From Microstegium vimineum (lineage: Eukaryota; Streptophyta; Magnoliopsida; Poales; Poaceae), in contig CM039133.1 of NCBI GenBank assembly GCA_022036555.1, positions 7,905,894-7,969,893 of the forward strand: a stretch of DNA of 64,000 bases, in the 5' to 3' direction. Each line of letters opens with the position of its first letter. Within the stretch, counting starts at the first letter, position 1. Below are positions 22,501 through 31,456 of the stretch, in pieces. Position numbers and translations under genes: made by a program. Under the pieces are notes generated by a model. It had not been told where the DNA came from, made no database searches, and saw nothing but the letters and a program-made list of their open reading frames with translations.

Positions 22501-22945
22501 CATCAGTGCTAGGAGGCCCAACAACCGTGGGCCCACCCTATCTTCTTCAACCTCGAGCGTCGCCACCGCATCTCCCTAGCCGGGCCCCACTGTCAGAGCC
22601 GGGCCGTGGTCGTCGTCTTCAACCAACAGCCGCACTGCCACCGTCCGGCACCCACCGCCACCGCCGCTGCCACGCGCGGCGCCACCACCGCACCACCGCC
22701 ACCAGCCGTGTGCGCTCCACCACCGGCACTGCCCCGCTGCGCACAGAGAGAGAAGAAGAGGGGGAGCTCGACTTACCGAGAGTGCGGAGGACACCGGCGT
22801 GTCGAGATAGAAGGTTCAGCAGTGGGGAGGGCGACACGGCGATGAGCTCAGTCGGTGGTGTGGGAAATTTGGGCAGCCTAACGACACTTCTTTGAAATCT
22901 GCGGGCGCCAGGGGACTTAGAAAATTTTGGGCTGAGAGCACGGGC
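22501..22945 (-). other. GC-rich 5' leader of the CACTA Ulp1 gene
   Basis: On the minus strand, sequence downstream of a TATA element contains a donor-like CTCTCGGTAAGTCG near 22775. This fits a 5' UTR exon followed by an intron reaching to exon 1 at 22086. Open frames on both strands here (Pro/Arg/Ala-rich) are compositional. Confidence 0.45.
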
Positions 22946-22955
22946 TTTATAAGGG
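22946..22955 (-). promoter_or_regulatory. TATA box of the internal CACTA promoter
   Basis: The minus strand reads CTTATAAAGC, about 35 bp from a plausible start, directly downstream of the internal inverted-motif array (22963-23132). Confidence 0.55.
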
Positions 22956-22962
22956 GACGATT

Positions 22963-23132
22963 TCTACAGGCGGTTTGTTATGTGAACCGCATGTAGAAAT
23001 CATTTCTACAGGCGGTTTTGTTATGTGAACCGCCTGTAGAAATCATTTCTACAGGCGGTTGACTATACCAACCGCATGTAGAAATGATTTCTACAGGCGG
23101 TTCACATAACACAACCACGTGTAGAAATGATT
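22963..23132. repeat. Internal array of the CACTA subterminal motif
   Basis: About eight copies of TTTCTACAGGCGGTT or its inverse (AACCGC(C/A)TGTAGAAAT) alternate in orientation, separated by TTATGTG or TATACC. The same motif occurs at the left terminus (about 18329-18395) and, as a TTTCCACAGGCGGTT variant, at the right terminus. Such motifs in En/Spm are binding sites for the TNPA-type protein. Here they sit in the middle of the element, upstream of the second promoter. Confidence 0.9.
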
Positions 23133-23184
23133 TGCATATAGTTAGGGTTTATGTATTGTTTATGTATTGTTAATTTATAGTTAT

Positions 23185-23420
23185 GGTTAGTTAAGCTAGG
23201 TTCTAGGGTTAGTTAAGCTAGGGTTTATGGTTAGTGGGTTAGTTAAGCTAGGGTCTAGGGTAAGTTAAGCTAGGGTTTATGGTTAGTTAAGCTAGGGTCT
23301 AGGGTTAGTTAAGCTAGGGTTCTAGGGTTAGTTAAGCTAGGGTTTATGGTTAGTTAAGCTAGGATCTAGGGTTAGTTAAGTTAGGGTCTAGGGTTAGTTA
23401 AGCAAGGGTTCCAGGGTTAG
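23185..23420. repeat. Minisatellite of GGTTAGTTAAGCTAGGGT(CT/TT)A units
   Basis: About ten tandem units of 20-23 bp, each GGTTAGTTAAGCTAGG followed by GTCTAG, GTTTAT or TTCTAG. It contains telomere-like TAGGGTTAG by composition only. It lies between the internal motif array and the 3' end of the TNP2 gene. Confidence 0.9.
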
Positions 23421-23621
23421 TATAAAGGTGGAAAATGATAGAATATATAGAAAATGATAGCATAAAGGTGGAATAAGCATAATGTCTCACATTTACAAAC
23501 AATGAATGGTAGACATTGTAAGGTACACATTGTACCACAAATGCATTACATGCATGACAAATATAAACTAGGTTGCTACTGTTCTTCCTTGTCCATCGTG
23601 GCAAACCCAGGGCAATGAATT

Positions 23622-26600
23622 CTATGGGATGCTTCGCTCAACATTCCTTATCTTCACTGGATGATCTATAAAGAGAGACATATTGCTAAACTGGCTGAAA
23701 TCTTCCAGATCAGATACACCATCAACTCCGATAGCTTGTTGCTTTCTAGGAAAAACTACATGCTTTGGCTGGTTCGTACTTTTCTTGTCATTAGGAGAAA
23801 GGATCTGTTTAGCATAGAAAATATGTGCAGCACGGTTAGCCATTATCCACGGGTCATCTTTGTAGGCTACCTTACTTAGATCAAGAACTCTGACTCCATA
23901 GTTGTCCACTGTGACATGTTTGTCTTGAACCCATTCACATTTATATACGGGGATTTGGAATGTACCATAGTCCAAGTTCCCATATCTCAACAATGATGCC
24001 AAAGTATGTAATAATCTCACCTGTCGTAGAGTCAATGGCCTCGCATCGAACACCACTGTTTTGTGCCATGCTCTTTATGTCCTTGTACTTGGTACAGAAT
24101 GTGAAGCCATTAATGTCATAGGTTTGCCATGTCGTGACCTAGCGTGAGGGTTCAGATGCCAACCCTTTGATGGTTTGTTCCTCAATTGTTTCCCCACGTG
24201 GAATATCCTTCTCCCTTAGCCATGTGTTGAACCGAGTCTTGTGTTCCTTCATTACCCAATAATCCGTGTGCCCAGGATTATGTTCCTGAAGTTCATTTAA
24301 GTGTTCCTCGATCAAAGGCTCCATTATTGAGAGTTGATGCAGGATACTGTGATGTGCCTCGAGGACTATGTTGTAATCTTTCGGGATGAATGATTTTTGT
24401 CCCATCCTCCCACTTCCATACAACCTACCCTCATGTCGTGACGGAGGCAAACCTATTGCAACTTAATCTTTTAGGACACTATTGCAGAATGGACCTCCGG
24501 ACTCAATGGCCTCTTCGGTTAAATACCCCTCAACCATAGAGGCCTCTGGGGGAGCACAAGTTGAAACATAACCATTTAGTATTGCCATGAAACGCTCATA
24601 AGTACACATTTCATGCAAGTACATAGGACCCAATGGCTCAATTTGAGGAAGCAAGTGCACAACGAGGTGCACCATGATATCGAAGAATGCTGGGGGAAAC
24701 ACATATCAAACTATGACACTGTCTCCACTACGAATTCCTGAAGAGTCGCTAACTCATCACGGTCAATCACCTTTTCTGAGATCTTGTTGAAAATGAAGCA
24801 CATACGTGTTACTGCCATCTTTACGAACAAAGGATTTATAGCCCTGATGACAATCGGAAGGAAAGTAGTAAGCATGACATGACAATCATGTGAGTTGTAG
24901 TTGGTGAGTGTAAGGTCTTTCATTGACACGATACTCCGTATGCTAGAGCAAAATCCAGATGGGACTTTCAACTTCCTCAACCACACACACATCGCATGTT
25001 TCTCATCCATGTTGAGGTTGTAGCTTGCTGCTGGAAGATGGTACTTCCCATTTTCTTGAAGAACAGGGTGAAGTTCTTTTTTAATGTCTAACTATACCAT
25101 GTCCTTACGTGAATTGAGTCCTTCCTTTGTCTTGCTCTTCATGTCTAGCAATGTGCCAATTAGACTTTCAAACACGTTCTTCTGAACGTGCATACCATCG
25201 ATCGCATGTCGTACATCTAACTCTTTCCAGTATGGTAAATACTCAAAGAAAATAGACATCTTCTTGAATGTAGCCCCTGGAGTTGGTTTGACATTCTTTC
25301 TTGGTTTTCCGTCTTTTGTCTTTTTCCCGAAAACAAATTTGATGTTGCTAACTATTTGGAAAACTCTTTGGCCTTTACTGTTACCTGATGGTGCAATAGA
25401 GTGTAGTTTATCGTTATTGTCGAAGTACTTAGCCATCTTTTTAAGGCGGTACTTGTGTCCTTTCGATAAGAAGCGTCTGTGTCTCATGTACACTATCTTC
25501 TTAGATGCATTGAGGGACACGTAAGCGGTTTCATCTATGCAGAATACACAACCAACCTTTCCCTTGAACTGCCCTGATAATGTGAAGAGAGTAGGGTAAT
25601 CGTTGATCGTAACAAAAATAATTGCTCTCAGCGTGAAAGATTCTTTGCAGTACTCGTCCCACATTTGAACACCTGTTTCCCACAACATATTCATGTCTTC
25701 CATTAAGGGCTCCAAGAAAACATCCATGTCCACTCCAGGTTGTGTAGGTCCAGAGATAAGGATGGTTAGCATGAGGTACTTTCGCTTTTGCATCAACCAT
25801 TGGGGAAGGTTGTAGATGGTGAGGATCACTGGCCATGTGCTATGCGTGCTGCTCCTCTCAGCAAATGGATTCATTCCATCAGTACTCAGTGCAAATCTAA
25901 CATTTCTTGTTTCCTTTGCAAAGTCTTCATGGTTGTTATTGAAATCTCTCCACTGCGTGCCATCAGCCGGATGACGAAGCTTCCCATCATTTTTGTGCTC
26001 ATTTGAAGCATGCCAGGTCATAAGTTTGGCATCCTCTGGGTTAGCGAACAAACACCTCAATCGATCAACCACAGGAAGGTACCACATCACTAAAGCAGGA
26101 ATCTTTTTCTGGGCATAATAGTCTACTTCATCTTTTTCTTTGCTTGTGGGGGCTTTTGTTGCTCTCTGTTGGGTCTTCTTTCTCTTATTTCCTTTATATT
26201 TGGAGGCAGCACATTCTTCTTCTCGAAAGTCTTTATTCGTCTTGTACCTACTTGCACTGCAGTTTGGACAGCTGACCTTGTCCTTATACTTATCACCTCG
26301 ATATAGGATACAATGATTTCTACATGCGTGGATCCTCTCAACACCCATAGTGAGTGGACTGATTAACTTCTTTGCATAGTACATGTTAGTCGGCACATTG
26401 TTCTCATTTGGAAGCATGTATGCGATAATACTCAAGAACGCATCAAAGCCAGCATCAGACAAACCATATCTAGCTTTGAACACCAAAAACTTAAGCACGG
26501 ACTGCAGTGTCGTGAACTCTTGGGTACAACCCTTAGACTCATCATACAAAGGCTCTATTGCTGCATTCATTAGGGAATCCATACCTTTCATGAAGAACAT

Positions 26601-27059
26601 TGAAGGGTCATCTAAATGACGATGCAACAGTGCCTCTAACAATTCTGCATCTTTCGCAGCCATATCTGGCAGGACCTCATCACATTCATTTGCTCTATCA
26701 ACACCATGATCAGGAAGAGATTGTTGTGTCTCGTGTATGAATGGGAACTCGTCAACAAGCATATGTAGATCAACATCAATATCGACAGTGTTTGCCGTTG
26801 TATAATGCGCAGAACTACCCTCTCCATGCTTTGTCCAAATCAAGTAATCCTTCATAAACCCCGACAGACTAGATGAGAAAGGATTGTTTGAGTATCATCA
26901 AATACAACAACATTTTTTGCAGTCTATGCATGGACAATGTATGTGCTTCATCTTTGTTCTCCGAGCATGGTTCTTAGCAGCGTCAACAAACTTATGCACT
27001 TCTGATAAGTATGATGGATCTAGTCTTGACAACTCATACATCCATAATGACCGCTCCAT
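23622..27059 (-). pseudogene. CACTA TNP2 transposase, broken by stops and frameshifts
   Basis: From ATG at 27059: a transposase-associated domain (MERSLWMYELSRLDPSYLSE ... CPCIDCKK, resuming in other frames as HLVCRG and MKDYLIWTKHGEG). The main frame (26855-25092) has the CX2C-type knuckle SCPNCSASRYK, TNP2 core motifs ALSTDGMNPFAERSSTHSTW, YNLPQWL, LISGPTQPGVDMDVFLEPL, TINDYPTLFTLSGQFKGKVG and HAIDGMHVQKNVFESLIGTL. After an in-frame TAG at 25089-25091 the same frame continues. A DUF4218-like part (MFPPAFFDIMVHLVVHLLPQ) and a DUF4216-like part (VDNYGVRVLDLSKVAYKDDP) follow, each separated by stops. Acidic residues in STDG, GVDMD and AIDG are present. TNP2 cuts and joins element ends in the nucleus. 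As read here it cannot make a full protein. Confidence 0.88.
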
Positions 27060-27120
27060 CGTACCTGTACAGAAATATAATGAATTAATTGTATGCTAAA
27101 AGTTGAAACCATATGCCTAG

Positions 27121-27935
27121 CTCCAAAAAGTTACTCAAACTGAGTAAAAATGAATAAAAGGATGCAAGAGAGAGATAAACTAACCTTTGCTATCACCTCC
27201 TTCCAAAAAAATGAATATCAAACCCTCTCCAATTGTATTCAATGGTAGTTGACTGCAAGCTAGAAGAGTTATCAGGGAGGAAGAAGGGATATGATTAAGT
27301 ATATGGTTTATCAGAAGGTTTAATTTTTAAACATACATTTGTCTCACCACACAAACAAACAATTCATGAAACAATTTGAGAAATAAAGAATATACACTAA
27401 ATAATTAACCTACTTTATTAGAGAACTAACACAATAATATATATTGCTCTCTACATATGAACACACTTCATGAACACAAAAAAATAATTCATGGAACAAT
27501 TTATGCAAATTAATAAAAAAATACTAAGTAAATGGACCTATATTGCTCTCTACATGAACATACCATTCATGGCTATAGCCATATACATATAACTAAAAAA
27601 ATCTTGGATAAACTAAATTGACAACAAAACATGAGTAGGGAGAGTGGAGAGGCATCATCTAACCATCTTAAGCATAAACATTTCACAAAATCTTGCCCAT
27701 AACCTAGCTACCCTTCTCTCTCACTCATGGTGAAACCCTAGATCCAAAAAGGGACTCAAATTGAGCAAGGAATGGACCAAATGAGGTAAGAGATGCATAA
27801 ACTAATCTTTCTTAGCAACCTCCTTCCAAAAATGAAGATCAAAACCTCTCCCCTTGTATTTGAAGAAATATGGACCTCCAAAATGACCTCCAATGAAAGT
27901 TAGCTGCGAGTTACAAGATTCTCGGGAGGAAGAAG
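27121..27935. repeat. Duplicated TNP2 leader segment
   Basis: The segment at about 27121-27290 (CTCCAAAAAG ... ACCTCCTTCCAAAAA ... GGGAGGAAGAAGGG) resembles 27739-27935 with the same order of blocks, offset about 620 bp, with several indels. The distal copy keeps a TATA box. The proximal one has GGGATATGATT instead. Confidence 0.6.
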
Positions 27936-27937
27936 GG

Positions 27938-27946
27938 TATATATAG
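27938..27946 (-). promoter_or_regulatory. TATA box of the TNP2 promoter
   Basis: The minus strand reads GCTATATATACCC, just inside the right subterminal array and about 880 bp upstream of the TNP2 start. Its placement matches that of the internal promoter at 22946. Confidence 0.5.
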
Positions 27947-27984
27947 CTACAGGAACAACACTGACGGTTGCTTAAGTCAACCGC

Positions 27985-28188
27985 CAGTGTAAACATATTT
28001 ACACTGGCGGTTGTCTTAAAATAACCGCCTGTGGAAATGACGCATTTCCACAGGCGGTTCAGCTAAGTCAACCGCCAATGTAAATAGATTTCCACTGGCG
28101 GTTGACTTAGCTGAACCGCCTGTGGAAATGCGTCATTTCCACAGGCGGTTATTTTAAGACAACCGCCAGTGTAAATATGTTTACACTG
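27985..28188. repeat. 204-bp near-perfect palindrome in the right subterminal region
   Basis: Starting CAGTGTAAACATATTTACAC and ending in its complement, the whole block is self-complementary around 28086/28087 with only a few mismatches near the centre (AATGTAAATAG against GATTTCCAC). It is built from six or more alternating copies of the (A/G)ACCGCC(A/T)GTGGAAAT motif. Confidence 0.9.
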
Positions 28189-28299
28189 ATAGTTTGTAGC
28201 TGGTCCGTACGCAACCATTTACACTGGCGTATGTTAACTGAAACCGCCAGTAGAAATAAAATGCCACCGCAGCCTTAGAGCTGCTTTGTACTAGTGACA

Positions 28300-29754
28300 A
28301 GTGCACAAAAAGACAGTCCTAATAAACGGAGGTATGCATATGGAATTGTTCATTGCATGAGCTAGCTGTCTCTGGAAGCCTTGGTAGCCAGTTGGTCTCA
28401 AGGTAATGTAGTTTTTAGCTTTGTCACGAGATAAGATGAGACACATCTGATCAGAACCAAGGAATAAATCAGAATGTATTCTTTCGAAAAGTGCGCTCCA
28501 TATGCAGCTAGGGTGTCGACATATTTGCCAGTAATAAAAAGGTTTGATTCCTCTCTACCAGTTTTCAGTGATTTGGGAGGTGCCTATCAAAGATTGTGAC
28601 AGCCCAAATTTAGTTGAAACAAGATATAAAACAGTATTATAGAAATGAACAGAGCAGTTGGTTAACTACTTAACATTGGTACCTATATATGCTAACATTA
28701 AACAACCGTATGGTCACAATATTTAATAATCGTACATAGTTTGACGTATAGTTTTAGATTAGTTGGCAATCCACCAATTAGCGGGGAATCTAACATGCTG
28801 ACATATATATGACAAGGTAGCCCATAACAATGGAATGTTTATAGTTATTACTTACCATAGCAAATTACACAATCATACTTTAGTAACATTCTATCCATCT
28901 AATAAAGGGCTACCAGAACTTAGCATGGGACACATTACACATCATTAATTTTTGCTTGATGGCTACAAATAGCTAGATTATAGGTAAGTGATGTGATCAT
29001 CTTGATTGATCTAACGATTATTTATTGTTTAATGAATCTTTGACAAATGAAGTACTACTAGTCACTAATTTATTTGATATTTAGATCAAAAGTATTCTTT
29101 TCCACTACAATAGACAAGAAAGAGTTTGAAGAGAATTATTAACATAATGTATCATGCCATAGTGTATTCTAAGGCAGAATATATTTTTATCCTGTTGGAC
29201 ATTGATAAAAAACGAACGTTGGCATGGTAGAGAACTGAACTAAACTAATATAATGACATGTCATCGGCAATCGATATAATTTGCATGCCCCTTTTTCAAA
29301 CACTTGTGGATAGCAACAATTGCTAAACACTGTTTTGCTCGGACGGTATTATATTGGTGGGTGGCAGGTCGATAGATCAACAACAAGAAAGCAATATGTA
29401 TCTCTTAATGTTTATTTGATACATTTTTGTTTCTTTAGGTTGGAGGAAAACAGGTAATATCATTTATATATGTAAGAGTGTCCTTGTTGTATTAAGATTT
29501 TCGCCCATGTAGTCATAACCTATATACTACACGTATATCTAAGGACACCTTTTTAACGTGGCGTTAGGCTAACAAGGGCTGTCCAAGTTATGACTAGCAA
29601 TGATAGACCTGCCCACCATCTACTTTGTATTCATTTATGTTTTTTTTCTATATCTTAGGTCCTGATTAGCTGCTAAAAATCTTAACAGGGGCAGCTAAAA
29701 CTCAGCTAAACTTTATCTAGATACCAAAATGTAGATCATGGTCCCTTTAGTTGT
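28300..29754. other. No gene recognised
   Basis: AT-rich intergenic sequence. A TGTGACAGCCCAAATTT near 28596 resembles the start of some grass LTRs, but no partner end was found. Confidence 0.4.
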
Positions 29755-29865
29755 AGTGAAAGGAATTCTAGCCTAGTGGTTAGAGCTCATCTAGCAATCC
29801 TGAGTTCGTGTCCTTGTGGGAGCAAATTTCAAGATGTATAGAATAAAAAGAAATTACAAAAAATA
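29755..29865 (+). repeat. tRNA-derived SINE-like head
   Basis: TAGCCTAGTGG (29769-29779) matches the pol III A-box, and GAGTTCGTGTCC (about 29802-29813) approximates the B-box at the normal spacing. An A-rich tail follows. No cloverleaf forms, so it is not a tRNA gene. Confidence 0.45.
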
Positions 29866-30935
29866 GGTTGAGGCTTCCCTGCTGACTTCGGTAAAAAAAA
29901 AAGTTGGGGTTTCCCTGCTATAAAAAAACACAAATAAAGCATGGTTAAAGACAAAATTGTACGTTCCTCTGGTTTTCTATGTCTACATATTGAACTCAGC
30001 AAAAGTAAGAGTAACATGATAAATATAAACACCAATTAGTTAGAGGATTCGAATATATCCTAGCTAGCTAAACTTTAACTTTAAAACTGACTAGCTTTTA
30101 AGTTAAAGTTTAGCTAGGGTGGGTCGTTCAAACAGGGCCTTAAATGAACATGTTCCATGTGGAGAGTGCACTTAATTCAATAGACTCATAATATGTCAAC
30201 ACCAAACTGAAGGTGTAGTGTACGTTTTGGACTAATAGAGAGGGGGTGACATTCTGTAGTAGTAGAGAATTTCTGATCTGATTCAAGCGTTTGCGTGTGG
30301 TACATAAAGCAGTGTAAAAGGTAAAAGATAACGTCGCAACCAATGCTGGGCAACAACACAGCCTAACTAAATCATGGCCAACTTTTGACTAGACACACTG
30401 GTGTACTCATTCCTTGCTTGGCTAAGCTTACTTTTGCGAAACACAATGATTCTTGTTTTAGGATATCCAGTTTACTTTACTTTTATCTTGCTGTGATGAG
30501 TTCATTCAGTGGCACATGTACATCTGATCCAACCTAACAGCTAGCTGGTCCCTCTCTCTTGGCTGGCCCTGGCCTAGATACATTGGACCGAAAAAGACCA
30601 ATGATCATGTCATGCACTACTCAGATGCAAGATGCAACCATCACAGCCCCTGACCCCACAATGAATAATGAGCCTGTCTGTTCCTCCCTACCCGGGCCAT
30701 GTGTCAGCTATACTGTTTCTTTGTTGTGTGGGCCAAGCTTTGTCCTCCACGTGCAACTTCTTCCTGTGTACTCACTTCATACCTATATTAGTTGATGTTT
30801 TGGAAAAAAGTTTCAGTCAAACATTGGAAATATAAATCTTGAATAATTTTTTAAGTTATTAAGTTTGGAAAAATAAAAATCATAACAATAGATTTATCTT
30901 GAAAATACTTTCATAAAAATATACATATATTATAT
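29866..30935. other. No gene recognised
   Basis: AT-rich intergenic sequence. TTCAAACAGGGCCTTA near 30129-30143 may be one end of a MITE surrounding the SINE-like segment. Its partner near 29659 (AGGTCCTGATTAGC) is poor. Confidence 0.35.
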
Positions 30936-31456
30936 CACTACTAGAAAACAGGCATTTCGACGATGGCCAAAATGAGCTTTAGTCCGGTTATTTTTGCGTC
31001 CGGGACTAATACATCTTTAGGTCCAACCGGGACTAATAGTCCCGATTCATAACACCAACTGGGGATAAAAAATCTCCTTTAGTCCTGATTGGTGTTACCA
31101 ACCGAGACTAAAGGTCCAACCGGGACTAAAGATAGATCTTTTAGTCCCGGTTGGTGTTATGAACCGCGACTAAAGGTCCCTCGACGCGTGGGTTCAAAAG
31201 GAAAGAGTTTCATATATTGATAGATAAGTTGAGTAGGTGGGATGATTCGGGCGCGCGAGGTAGGTGCGGGAGGTGCAAGGTTCCATTCTCATGGGGCGCG
31301 AGTTTGATGGGAGACATTAATTTTTTTTACTGGAAAAGACCTTTAGCCCCGGTTCTATCACCGGGACTAAAGGAAGGGATATTTAGTCCCGGTTGGTGGA
31401 ACCGGGACTAAAGGCCCCCTTATGGACCGGGGCTAAAAGCCCTTTCTATAGTAGTG
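30936..31456. mobile_element. Non-autonomous CACTA element, 521 bp
   Basis: Ends CACTACTAGAAA and CTATAGTAGTG are flanked by TAT on both sides (30933-30935 and 31457-31459). The interior holds about twelve alternating copies of TTTAGTCCCGGTTGGTG and CCGGGACTAAAGG, the classic subterminal arrays of one grass CACTA family. No coding capacity. Confidence 0.92.

Larger units (their letters stand above)
18291..28296 (-). mobile_element. Complete 10-kb CACTA (En/Spm) element with TNP2 and Ulp1-protease genes
   Basis: The left end is CACTAGTACAGAGCAG and the right end CTGCTTTGTACTAGTG, 16-bp inverted termini with one mismatch. Both are flanked by ACA (18288-18290 and 28297-28299), the 3-bp target duplication expected for CACTA elements. 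Subterminal regions carry many copies of an inverted motif centred on TTTCTACAGGCGGTT or TTTCCACAGGCGGTT. Two genes run on the minus strand: TNP2 transposase (27059-23622) and a Transposase_24/Ulp1-like gene (22086-18383). Intact ends and target duplication imply relatively recent movement, although both genes carry stops or frameshifts. Confidence 0.93.

Noticed and set aside
22506..22895. Open frames on both strands in the GC-rich CACTA leader
   Set aside because: Pro/Arg/Ala-rich composition with no family motif. A donor-like site and TATA placement fit a 5' UTR instead.
23185..23420. Telomere-like TTAGGG sequences
   Set aside because: The repeat unit is 20-23 bp (GGTTAGTTAAGC...), not (TTTAGGG)n, so it is a minisatellite and not an interstitial telomere.
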